Shown here one piece after another: positions 25,677 to 33,996 of a stretch of DNA of 64,000 nt. The notes under the pieces were generated by a model. The model had not been told where the DNA came from. It saw only the letters and a list, made by a program, of their open reading frames with translations, and made no database searches. The translations under genes were made by a program, and so were the position numbers. Location: positions 62,001 through 126,000 of the forward strand of contig NZ_JAHLQA010000002.1 of the NCBI RefSeq assembly GCF_018918125.1, written 5' to 3'. The DNA is from Blautia sp. MSJ-19 (GTDB lineage Bacteria > Bacillota > Clostridia > Lachnospirales > Lachnospiraceae). Position 1 is the first letter of the stretch, and each line of letters begins with the position of its first letter.

Positions 25677-28600
25677 TTGAAAAAAAAGATTGAACAGATA
25701 CTCAGTGGAAAATTTGAATATGACCAGCCGGAATTGCTTTTTTCCAAAAGAAGGCTGGATATTACTCTGGAAGCCGGAACGACTGTGCAGGGAGAGTTGT
25801 ATCTGGGAACAGAAAATAATGACAGGATTCAGGGCTACATTACTTCTTCAAACCGTAGATTTGTACCGGGCAGCAGCCGTTTTTCGGGAACGACTGTGCG
25901 TCTTCCGTATGGAGTGGATGCTACCGGCATGAATCCTGGAGATATCTGCAAAGGCTGGCTCTGTGTGACTTCCAGTGTGGGAGAGTACAAGATTCCCTTT
26001 GTGATCGAAGCGGTAAAAGAAGAACTGCAGCGTGCAGGCAGAGAGATCAGCAATATGGAGACTTTCAGGGAAATTGCCAGAGATAATTTCCGGGAGGCAT
26101 ATCACCTTTTTACAAAACCATCCTTTGCGGCAGTGATGGAAAATGCAGATAACCGGCAAAAAGCACTGTACGCGGGCTTGTCCGGACATCCGGTGACATA
26201 TCAGAATCTGGAAGAATTTCTGATCAGCATCAAAGAAAAAGAAGCTGTTTCTGTTGCACTGAAGACAACAGGGACCGAATTTTACAATGTTACAGAATCC
26301 ATACAGGAATCTTTTGAAATACAGAAAAACGGATGGGGACATCTTCATCTTGAAGTAGAAACACGAGGTGAGTTTCTGGAAGCGGAACATCCGGTGTACA
26401 CAGATGAGGAATTCATTGGAAGCAGTCTGAGAATTAATTATGTGATCCATGCAGATAGACTCAAAAAAGGCAATCAGCTTGGAGAGATTCTTGTAAAGAC
26501 ACCGTATCAGGAGCTTGTCTATCATGTGACAGCTTCAGCCAGCCCGCAGAATCGCGGAGATGGACGGAAAGAAGAAAAAAAATATCGTCTGGCGCTTGTC
26601 AGAGATTTTGCGGATTACAGAGCAGGAAAGACAGAGTTTGCAACATGGCTGGATCGTACAGGCTTCATTTTGAGACAACTGAAAGAATACGAAAATGTGT
26701 GTCCAGATTATCAGTTTTATGAAGCATATCTGGCTCATCAGAAGGGAAATGATGAGTTAGCGATTCAGATACTCAGCAATTATCATGGAAGAGAATTCGG
26801 CAGAGAAGAACTGGAACAGGCAGGAATCTATCTATATCTCTGTACGATAACCGGATTGTACAAAGATAAAGGGCAGGCAGTCTGGAAACTACAGAATTTT
26901 TACAGACAAAAAGCAGACAGTTTTCAGCTTTTGTGGCTGCTGCTTCAGCTGGACAGCACGTACAAGAATTCACCGTCCAGGATCCTGTTTATGATGGAGG
27001 AACTTTTTGAGAGAGGCTGTACCAGTCCGCTTCTTTATCTGGAAGCATGGAAAATGGTAAGGGAAGATATGAATCTTCTTCACAGACTGACACCATTCTG
27101 GATCCAGGTATTCTGTTATGCAGGCCGGCATGGGCTCCTTACGGAAGAACTGGTCATGCGTCTGGCATATCTTTCCGGATATGAAAAGAGATTCTGTGGA
27201 AGTCTGTACCGTGCATTAAAGGCCGGATATGAAAAATTTCCATCAGACGATGTTCTGGAAGCAATCTGTAAGTATATTATGAAGGGAGATCCACGGAAGC
27301 CCATTTATTTCCAGTGGTTTTCAGAGGCAGTCAATCGTGGCCTGCGTATTACCCGGTTATTTGAGTATTACGTTGAGACGATGGATATTACATACAGACG
27401 TCAGCTTCCGAGACCGCTGCTTCTGTATTTTGCATATAATGATAATTCTCTGGGCGACGCACGCAAGGCATATGTGTATGCAAGTGTGATCGCATACAAA
27501 GAAAAAGATCCAAATACATACGAAAACTACAAAGAATGTATGGAACGTTTTGCGCATCGTAAGATCAGAGACGGGCAGATCGATGAAAATTATGCTGTTA
27601 TCTATCAGGAATTTCTGTCCGAGCCACTGAGCAGGGAAGACAGCGAAGAAGTTGCACCGATGCTGTTCGCACACCGCCTGTACTGTGATGACAAAAAAAT
27701 CCGGAATGTGATCGTATGCCACAGCCAGCTAAAGAGAGAAGATGTGTATCCGTGTAACAATGGGATCGCTTATCCGAGACTTTATACAGACGATGCCGTG
27801 ATCTTGTTTCAGGATGACAGACAGCGCAGATATGCTTCTACAGTTCCATATAACATTACCAGACTTATGGAGGAAGAAAAAACAGCAGGAGAACTTCTGA
27901 AACTGGGAGTGAGAGAAACAGGCCTGCTTCTGCATTATTGTGAATCTGTGAAACTAAATGAAGAAAATCTGGGATATTTCCAGATCCTGGCAGAGTCTCC
28001 GGAATGTACCAAAGAATACAGAAATGCTGTGCGCAAACAGATTCTTGATTTTTATGTACAGAATGTACATAGTGAAAAAATCGACAGTTATCTCAAAAAA
28101 ATGGATTATCGTCAGTATGCACAGGTGAATCGTACTGCACTTCTGCAGATCCTGATTTCCAGAAGGATGTTCCGTCAGGCTATGGTGATCGTAGAAGAAG
28201 CTGGGTATGAGGGACTGGATCTGAGCAGCCTTTTGAAACTGACCAGTCGGATGATACTCAAGAGTGATATGGCAGAAGACGATGAACTTCTGGCACTGGC
28301 ATCAGAGGTTTACAGAAATGGCAAATACGATGAAGTGATCTTGCATTATCTGATGCAATATCGTTATGGTCCGATCGAGGAGCTTCTTTCCATCTGGAAG
28401 AGTGCAAAAGGATTTGAAATGGATACGTATGAGCTGGAAGAGCGGATCCTGAGCCTCCTTATCTTTGCTTCTGATTATCGCAAAGAAGGCGAAGCAGTTC
28501 TGGAATCTTACGTAAAGCAGTCCGGCAAAGAGCGTATCATAGGGGCATATCTTACACAGGTGGCTTATGGCACTTTTGTAAAAGAATATACGATGAGTGC

Positions 28601-29222
28601 ATTTGTGAGAAGCAGGCTGGAATATGCATTTACCAGTAAATGGCCGGTTAATATGATCTGCAGGCTTGCACTTCTGAAAGAAATTTCCAGAGAGAAAGAT
28701 CCAAAACCGGAATATGTAGGAATTGCACAGAGTATTCTGGAAGAATGTGCGAGAAGAAATCTCAAATTTGCCTTTTTCAGGAAACTGTCGCCGGAACTTC
28801 TGAGTCCATATCAGCTGGACGATAAAACTTTTGTAGAATATCATGCAAAACCGGGGACACGAGTTACGCTGTTTTACAAGCTGGATACTGGTCTCGGGAC
28901 AGAAGCAGAGTACAAATGTGAACCTCTTAAAGACAGTTATTATGGGATTTTTGTGAGAACATTTACCTTGTTTTATGGTGAGACACTGCAGTATTATTTC
29001 CAAATCGATGAGGAAGAGAGTGTTCATAAGACCAAAGAACGGGTTGTGACAATGAAAAAGATCGAGGGTACATCTGGCAGCAAATATCAGATGCTGAATC
29101 AGATTCTTTCTGCCAGAAAACTGGACAAAAAAGCAGAAAGTCTGGATGCTCTGAAAGACTATGTAAGACAGGAACAGTATGTCAAAAACATGTTTACCAT
29201 AGAGAAGGAAAGCGGAAAATGA
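25677..29222 (+). CDS. DUF5717-like giant cytoplasmic solenoid protein (1181 aa)
   Basis: I recognise this only as the large protein often called DUF5717 in Lachnospiraceae; no function is known to me. Visible layout: an N-terminal beta-sandwich (about residues 1-115; TLEAGTTVQGELYLGTENND, then VGEYKIPFVIEAV), a second similar beta domain (about residues 175-290), a long helical repeat body (about residues 300-1050) rich in Tyr, Leu and Arg pairs, and a last beta domain (about 1055-1130; PGTRVTLFYKLDTGLG). There is no signal peptide and no membrane segment, so it is probably cytoplasmic. Start TTG 25677 with CAGGTGA. Its stop overlaps the actin-fold gene by 4 nt. It may be a scaffold handled by that ATPase. 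Confidence 0.7.
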   Translation: MKKKIEQILSGKFEYDQPELLFSKRRLDITLEAGTTVQGELYLGTENNDRIQGYITSSNRRFVPGSSRFSGTTVRLPYGVDATGMNPGDICKGWLCVTSSVGEYKIPFVIEAVKEELQRAGREISNMETFREIARDNFREAYHLFTKPSFAAVMENADNRQKALYAGLSGHPVTYQNLEEFLISIKEKEAVSVALKTTGTEFYNVTESIQESFEIQKNGWGHLHLEVETRGEFLEAEHPVYTDEEFIGSSLRINYVIHADRLKKGNQLGEILVKTPYQELVYHVTASASPQNRGDGRKEEKKYRLALVRDFADYRAGKTEFATWLDRTGFILRQLKEYENVCPDYQFYEAYLAHQKGNDELAIQILSNYHGREFGREELEQAGIYLYLCTITGLYKDKGQAVWKLQNFYRQKADSFQLLWLLLQLDSTYKNSPSRILFMMEELFERGCTSPLLYLEAWKMVREDMNLLHRLTPFWIQVFCYAGRHGLLTEELVMRLAYLSGYEKRFCGSLYRALKAGYEKFPSDDVLEAICKYIMKGDPRKPIYFQWFSEAVNRGLRITRLFEYYVETMDITYRRQLPRPLLLYFAYNDNSLGDARKAYVYASVIAYKEKDPNTYENYKECMERFAHRKIRDGQIDENYAVIYQEFLSEPLSREDSEEVAPMLFAHRLYCDDKKIRNVIVCHSQLKREDVYPCNNGIAYPRLYTDDAVILFQDDRQRRYASTVPYNITRLMEEEKTAGELLKLGVRETGLLLHYCESVKLNEENLGYFQILAESPECTKEYRNAVRKQILDFYVQNVHSEKIDSYLKKMDYRQYAQVNRTALLQILISRRMFRQAMVIVEEAGYEGLDLSSLLKLTSRMILKSDMAEDDELLALASEVYRNGKYDEVILHYLMQYRYGPIEELLSIWKSAKGFEMDTYELEERILSLLIFASDYRKEGEAVLESYVKQSGKERIIGAYLTQVAYGTFVKEYTMSAFVRSRLEYAFTSKWPVNMICRLALLKEISREKDPKPEYVGIAQSILEECARRNLKFAFFRKLSPELLSPYQLDDKTFVEYHAKPGTRVTLFYKLDTGLGTEAEYKCEPLKDSYYGIFVRTFTLFYGETLQYYFQIDEEESVHKTKERVVTMKKIEGTSGSKYQMLNQILSARKLDKKAESLDALKDYVRQEQYVKNMFTIEKESGK

Positions 29223-30481
29223 ACGAAACAAGAGATTTGATAATTGGAATTGATTTTGGAAAAAAATATTCTCAGATTTGCTATTACGATCGCAAGGCAG
29301 AAGAACCCCGCTCTCTTCCGGTAAAAGTAGGAAGCAGTCAGTTTGAAATGCCGACCTGTCTGTGTTTTCGTACGGAACAGAAGGATTACTGTGTAGGACT
29401 GGAGGCAGAGTATTTTGCAAGGGAAAAAGGCGGAGTTCTGGCAGGAGATCTTTACACGATTTCTGCTTCCAGAGATACCGTATCAATTGCAGGAGAACAA
29501 AAACAGCCCTGGGAACTGCTCGCACAGTTTCTTCGGGGGATGCTCAGGATGCTTGGCGTTGCTGATGTGGAAAAGAATACGCGCTGTCTTTCTATTGCAA
29601 TGGAAAGACTGGACTCCGTACAGGTAGAGAATCTGCAGAGAGCGTGCCGGGAGCTGGGGATACCGGAAACACATTGTATGCTGATGGATTATGAAGAGAG
29701 TTTCTTCTATTATGCCATGACGCAGAAAAATGAGACATGGAATCGCAGTGTGGCATGGTATAGTTTTACACAGAATCATGTAAAGTTCCGCAGGATGAGC
29801 ATGAATGCAGGCAGCAGACCAATCCTGGTACAGCTGGAGGAGCCGGTTGAGACGACACTGAGTGAAGAACCAGAGGCACGAGATGCGGATTTTTATACCT
29901 TTATCAAAAGTACGTTAGGCAAAGAACTGTATTCCAGCATTCAGATTAGTGGAGACGGGTTTGATCAGGAGTGGGCGACGAAATCTGTGAAACTGCTCTG
30001 CTATCAGCGGCGAAAGGCATATTATGGTAATAATCTGTTTGCCAGAGGTGCATGCGGAGCGGGAGCAGAACGTTTTATCCGTCATAAGCTGAAAGAGTAT
30101 CGTTATATGAGCAGCGCGATGGTATTGTCAGATGTGGGAATGGATATGCGGGTGATGGGAACACCGGCATATTATCCTCTGATCGAGTCAGGAAGGAACT
30201 GGTATGAGAGCAGTGCGTATGTAGAATTGATCCTGGATCATACAAAGGAACTGATTTTTGTAGTAGATACAGTTGGAGAAAATGGCAAAAAAAGAATTGC
30301 CATGGCACTGCCGGGACTTCCGGACAGACCGGAAAAAACAACAAGACTGGGTGTGTCACTGCAGTACATTTCTCAGACGGAGTGTCAGATCACGGTAAAA
30401 GATCTGGGATTTGGAGAGCTGTTTCCGGCAAGTGGAAAAGAATGGAAAGAAACAACCAGATGGCAGGAGGGAATCAAGTGA
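29219..30481 (+). CDS. Actin/Hsp70-fold ATPase-like protein, DUF5716-like (420 aa)
   Basis: The N-terminus LIIGIDFGKKYSQICYYDRK is the phosphate-1 motif of the actin/Hsp70/sugar kinase superfamily (compare GIDLGTTNS in DnaK), followed by an Hsp70-like early part (PTCLCFRTEQKDYCVGLEAE). The classic DLGGGT motif is not seen; a weak counterpart is DGFDQEWAT near residue 243, and GACGAGAERFI may form the adenosine site. Length and lack of an Hsp70 lid argue for a dedicated ATPase rather than a general chaperone. It overlaps the genes on both sides by 4 nt (ATGA and GTGA). Probably the motor or switch of the three-gene set. Function unknown. Confidence 0.7.
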   Translation: MNETRDLIIGIDFGKKYSQICYYDRKAEEPRSLPVKVGSSQFEMPTCLCFRTEQKDYCVGLEAEYFAREKGGVLAGDLYTISASRDTVSIAGEQKQPWELLAQFLRGMLRMLGVADVEKNTRCLSIAMERLDSVQVENLQRACRELGIPETHCMLMDYEESFFYYAMTQKNETWNRSVAWYSFTQNHVKFRRMSMNAGSRPILVQLEEPVETTLSEEPEARDADFYTFIKSTLGKELYSSIQISGDGFDQEWATKSVKLLCYQRRKAYYGNNLFARGACGAGAERFIRHKLKEYRYMSSAMVLSDVGMDMRVMGTPAYYPLIESGRNWYESSAYVELILDHTKELIFVVDTVGENGKKRIAMALPGLPDRPEKTTRLGVSLQYISQTECQITVKDLGFGELFPASGKEWKETTRWQEGIK

Positions 30482-31260
30482 GTGGATATATACTGTGTCA
30501 GACAAAAAGAGCAGAACTGCCATATTTTATCGAAAATATCAGCATGAATATTTATTCTATAGAAGAACTTTGTTATTATCTGTATCATAACCTGTATCTG
30601 GTTGATACATCTGTCATCAATGAAGATCTGTGTGTATGGATCCAGATGGAACTGGAGCTTCCGGCACTGGCATCAAAACTTCATGCAAAACTTGGTGGTG
30701 CGGTCTGCACGGAGGAAATTCTGTATCCGATCTTCAAAGAGATCAATTATCTTACTTATGAAGAACTGAAAAGTCTTAATGTACGTCTGCAAAAGCTGAA
30801 TGCAGAGCCGGAGGCTATAAGGGATAAACAAAAGGCAGATGCTCTGATGGAAAATGATATGTATGTACATGCGATACAGGTTTATCGGGAGCTTCTGGAA
30901 AAGGGTAATCTGGAGGAGTTCAGAGAGGGACTGACAGAATGCGTGTATCATAATCTGGGTTGTGCATACAGCTATCTGTTTCAGATGGAAAAAGCACTGG
31001 ATTGTTTTCGCAGAGCTTATGAGGGCAGTCGGAGCCGTGTGTCTCTGGAGGCATATCTGATTGTTTTCGGGCTTACGAGAACTCCGGGCGAGTATGAAAA
31101 AATGGCGAAATCTCTTGGAGCGGAAAAAGAAGTTCTGCAAAACATCCGGGACAGACTGAAAGCATTTTCACAGATTCCGGAGATTCCGATCGATGAAAAA
31201 AATATGGATGCTGTGCTGAACAGACTGACCCGCGAATATCATCGAAGTACAGGATCGTGA
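30478..31260 (+). CDS. Helical-repeat protein of the DUF5717 operon (260 aa)
   Basis: Start GTG 30478 overlaps the previous stop and has GGCAGGAGGG upstream; a longer frame from 30382 lies inside the neighbour. The N-terminal half has ENISMNIYSIEELCYYLYHN and similar Tyr/Leu helices. The second half has TPR-like repeats: DMYVHAIQVYRELLEKG, HNLGCAYSYLFQMEKALDCF, RRAYEGSR. No signal peptide. As an adaptor-like third member of the set, it probably links the ATPase or the giant protein to a client. No named family recognised with certainty. A 123-nt gap then leads to fba. Confidence 0.65.
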   Translation: MSGYILCQTKRAELPYFIENISMNIYSIEELCYYLYHNLYLVDTSVINEDLCVWIQMELELPALASKLHAKLGGAVCTEEILYPIFKEINYLTYEELKSLNVRLQKLNAEPEAIRDKQKADALMENDMYVHAIQVYRELLEKGNLEEFREGLTECVYHNLGCAYSYLFQMEKALDCFRRAYEGSRSRVSLEAYLIVFGLTRTPGEYEKMAKSLGAEKEVLQNIRDRLKAFSQIPEIPIDEKNMDAVLNRLTREYHRSTGS

Positions 31261-31383
31261 AATAAATCACAATGTATACAGTTTTTTTGTACGATAATGC
31301 TGGACGAAACAGAGTTAATCTGTTAAACTAGACATATAATTTGGTGTGGTCATACCGCCCAAAAAGATTAGGAGGAATTTATC

Positions 31384-32247
31384 ATGTTAGTAAACGCTTC
31401 AGAAATGTTGAAAAAAGCAAAAGCTGGTCATTATGCAGTTGGTCAGTTCAACATTAACAACCTTGAGTGGACAAAAGCAATCCTGCTTACTGCACAGGAA
31501 CTCAGCTCACCGGTAATCCTTGGTGTATCCGAAGGTGCAGGAAAATACATGACAGGTTATAAAACAGTCGTTGGTATGGTTAAGGGAATGATGGAAGAAC
31601 TGAACATCACAGTTCCAGTTGCTCTTCACCTGGATCACGGCAGCTATGAAGGATGCCTGAAATGCGTAGAAGCAGGCTTCACATCTATCATGTTTGATGG
31701 TTCCCATTATCCGATCGAAGAGAACGTAGCAAAAACAAAAGAACTGGTTAAGATCGTTGCAGAAAACGGAATGTCTCTGGAAGCAGAAGTTGGTTCTATC
31801 GGTGGAGAAGAAGATGGTGTTGTAGGTATGGGTGAATGTGCAGATCCTAAGGAATGCAAGATGGTTGCTGACCTTGGTATCGACTTCCTTGCAGCAGGTA
31901 TCGGTAACATTCATGGTAAATATCCGGCTAACTGGCAGGGACTGAGCTTTGAGACACTGGATGCAATCCAGCAGCTGACAGGAGATATGCCGCTCGTACT
32001 TCACGGTGGTACAGGTATCCCGGCAGACATGATCAAAAAAGCAATCGACCTTGGTGTATCCAAGATCAACGTAAATACAGAGTGCCAGCTTGCATTTGCA
32101 GCAGCTACACGTAAATATATCGAAGAAGGCAAGGACGAGCAGGGCAAAGGATTTGACCCACGTAAACTTCTTGCTCCTGGAACAGAAGCAATCAAAGCAA
32201 CTGTTAAAGAAAAAATGGAACTGTTCGGATCTGTTGGAAAAGCCTGA
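31384..32247 (+). CDS. fba: Fructose-1,6-bisphosphate aldolase, class II
   Basis: 287-aa zinc aldolase of glycolysis and gluconeogenesis. Signatures: VPVALHLDHGSYEGCLKCVE with the zinc histidine in LDHG (about residue 83), EVGSIGGEEDGV, AAGIGNIHGKYP (second zinc His, about residue 178), VLHGGTGIPADMI (third) and SKINVNTECQLAF. The high count of preferred codons (GGT, ATC, AAC) fits a highly expressed gene. Start ATG 31384 with AGGAGGAATTTATC. Monocistronic, ended by the hairpin at 32283-32317. PPi-dependent phosphofructokinase is encoded 5 kb away. Confidence 0.97.
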   Translation: MLVNASEMLKKAKAGHYAVGQFNINNLEWTKAILLTAQELSSPVILGVSEGAGKYMTGYKTVVGMVKGMMEELNITVPVALHLDHGSYEGCLKCVEAGFTSIMFDGSHYPIEENVAKTKELVKIVAENGMSLEAEVGSIGGEEDGVVGMGECADPKECKMVADLGIDFLAAGIGNIHGKYPANWQGLSFETLDAIQQLTGDMPLVLHGGTGIPADMIKKAIDLGVSKINVNTECQLAFAAATRKYIEEGKDEQGKGFDPRKLLAPGTEAIKATVKEKMELFGSVGKA

Positions 32248-32282
32248 GATTTACAGAATATCTGAACGAAAAACGATCAAAA

Positions 32283-32317
32283 GGGATCGGTGTTTTGGAC
32301 ACCGGTTCCTTTTTTTG
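32283..32317 (+). terminator. Terminator of fba
   Basis: GGGATCGGTGT / ACACCGGTTCC around TTTGG, then TTTTTTTG. Confidence 0.85.
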
Positions 32318-32340
32318 TGGTTTCATGGTAAGATGTCACT

Positions 32341-33159
32341 ATGGCGAAAAAAGAAATTCAAAACAAAAAACAAAATGAAACAGTGATCATGAATTTTTCG
32401 GGAATCTACAAAAATCAACAGTTTTACCGGAACCCTGCCGAGGTGCAGGAGGAGATATCCTGGGTGGAGGTACAGGATCTGCCGGGAAGTAACTGTTATT
32501 GTGATGGAGAGGCAAAGGAAAAAATGATGAAAGCTCTGCAGCCATATAACGGTGAGGGAATTCATTTTATTGATTCTGGAAACTATCATTATGTCAGCCG
32601 CCTGTGGATAGAAAAAGTCCAGAAACCTTTTCGACTTCTTGTTTTTGATAATCATACAGATATGCAGCTGCCGGCTTTTGGAGGACTGTTATCCTGCGGT
32701 GGATGGATTGCGGCTTCGCTGGAAGAATTGCCGATGCTGAAACAGGTTGTGCTTATCGGACCAGATGAAGATGCTTTTGCACAGGTGGAACCACAGTTTC
32801 GGGAAAAAGTACAGTTTTTATCCAGAGAGCAGTTAAAGATGATGACATGGAAAGAAAAAAGTATATTTTTTGAAGAACTGTGTACAGATCTGCCATTGTA
32901 TGTTTCTGTGGATAAAGATGTACTGTGTGCAGAAGATGCGGTTACAACCTGGAGTCAGGGGGATATGACATTAGGGGAGCTGAAATGTTTTCTGGAAATT
33001 ATTCTGAGACAGCAGCCGGTCATTGGGATGGACATCTGCGGGGAATGTGATCCGGATGCCTGTGAAAATGATGTTTTGAATGATCGGGCAAATCAGGAAA
33101 TTCTGCAATTATGGAGAAAATGCCTTCGGCAGATTCTGGAGAGGAGACAGGATAGATGA
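32341..33159 (+). CDS. Arginase/ureohydrolase-fold protein
   Basis: 272-aa protein with the metal ligands of the arginase superfamily: SGNYHY (in place of GGDHS, about residues 80-85), LVFDNHTDMQ (DxHxD, about residues 101-110) and YVSVDKDVL (SxDxD, about residues 186-194). The family hydrolyses guanidino groups (arginase, agmatinase, formimidoylglutamase), but the spacing and N-terminus here differ and I cannot give a substrate. Start unclear: ATG 32341 or 32389; neither has a good ribosome site. The stop overlaps lgt by 4 nt. Not obviously linked in function to lgt. Confidence 0.7.
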   Translation: MAKKEIQNKKQNETVIMNFSGIYKNQQFYRNPAEVQEEISWVEVQDLPGSNCYCDGEAKEKMMKALQPYNGEGIHFIDSGNYHYVSRLWIEKVQKPFRLLVFDNHTDMQLPAFGGLLSCGGWIAASLEELPMLKQVVLIGPDEDAFAQVEPQFREKVQFLSREQLKMMTWKEKSIFFEELCTDLPLYVSVDKDVLCAEDAVTTWSQGDMTLGELKCFLEIILRQQPVIGMDICGECDPDACENDVLNDRANQEILQLWRKCLRQILERRQDR

Positions 33160-33923
33160 GAAATGAACTGTTCACCATAGGCCCATTGACTGTATACGGA
33201 TATGGATTCATGATTGCTCTTGGAGTGATCGCAGCCTGGATCGTTACAGATTACCGCGCGGTCAAACAGAAACTGAATCGGGATCATGTGTTTTCGCTTG
33301 TGATCTGGTGTCTGCTGGGAGGACTGCTCTGTGCGAAACTTTTATTCTGGATTACAGAATGGAAGAGTATCGTACAGGATCCGCACTATATTCTGGATAC
33401 GATTTCGGATGGATTTGTTGTGTACGGGGGAATCATCGGAGGTATTTTTTCCGGCTGGCTTTACTGTTGTATCAAGAAAACAGATTTCTGGAAATATTTT
33501 GATCTGGTAATGCCTTCTGTGGCACTTGCACAGGGATTTGGAAGAATCGGCTGCCTGCTGGCGGGCTGCTGTTATGGAAAAGAGACGGAGGGCATATTTT
33601 CCATTACTTTTCAGAATTCAGATTTTGCACCGAATCATGTTGCACTGGTACCGACGCAGATTTATTCCAGTATGTTAGATTTTCTGCATTTCTTGCTGCT
33701 TTTATATATTGCACGTCATCAGAAGAAAGATGGACAGGTGGCGGCGTGTTATCTGATCTTTTATAGTATCGGAAGGTTTATTATGGAGTTCTTCCGGGGT
33801 GATCTGATCCGTGGAAGTGTGGGAACATTCTCTACTTCGCAGTTTATCAGTCTGTTTATTCTGGTGGCAGGAATACTGATGCTGGTACTCAGGACAAAAC
33901 AGAAGAAAGTAAATGCAGATTGA
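33156..33923 (+). CDS. lgt: Prolipoprotein diacylglyceryl transferase
   Basis: 255-aa multi-pass membrane enzyme that adds diacylglycerol to the lipobox cysteine of lipoproteins. Entry motif FTIGPLTVYGYGFMIALGVIAA, central VVYGGIIGGIFSGW, the clostridial Lgt signature QGFGRIGCLLAGCCYGKETEG (about residues 128-148), then QIYSSMLDF and FSIGRFIMEFFRGD. The first residues of the mature enzyme face the membrane as usual. Relevant here because several predicted lipoproteins occur in the corrinoid region. Start ATG 33156 overlaps the previous stop. Confidence 0.94.
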   Translation: MRNELFTIGPLTVYGYGFMIALGVIAAWIVTDYRAVKQKLNRDHVFSLVIWCLLGGLLCAKLLFWITEWKSIVQDPHYILDTISDGFVVYGGIIGGIFSGWLYCCIKKTDFWKYFDLVMPSVALAQGFGRIGCLLAGCCYGKETEGIFSITFQNSDFAPNHVALVPTQIYSSMLDFLHFLLLLYIARHQKKDGQVAACYLIFYSIGRFIMEFFRGDLIRGSVGTFSTSQFISLFILVAGILMLVLRTKQKKVNAD

Positions 33924-33996
33924 TGAAGTTGATTTTAACAGTATAAAGAATAGTCTGCGCCCATAGGTTAATAGGGAAGACGGAAATGACCGGGGC

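Noticed and set aside
28302-29525. 407-codon minus-strand frame opposite the DUF5717/DUF5716-like genes
   Set aside because: Overlaps two well-supported coupled genes and has the Phe/Ser/Cys-rich composition of an antisense shadow.
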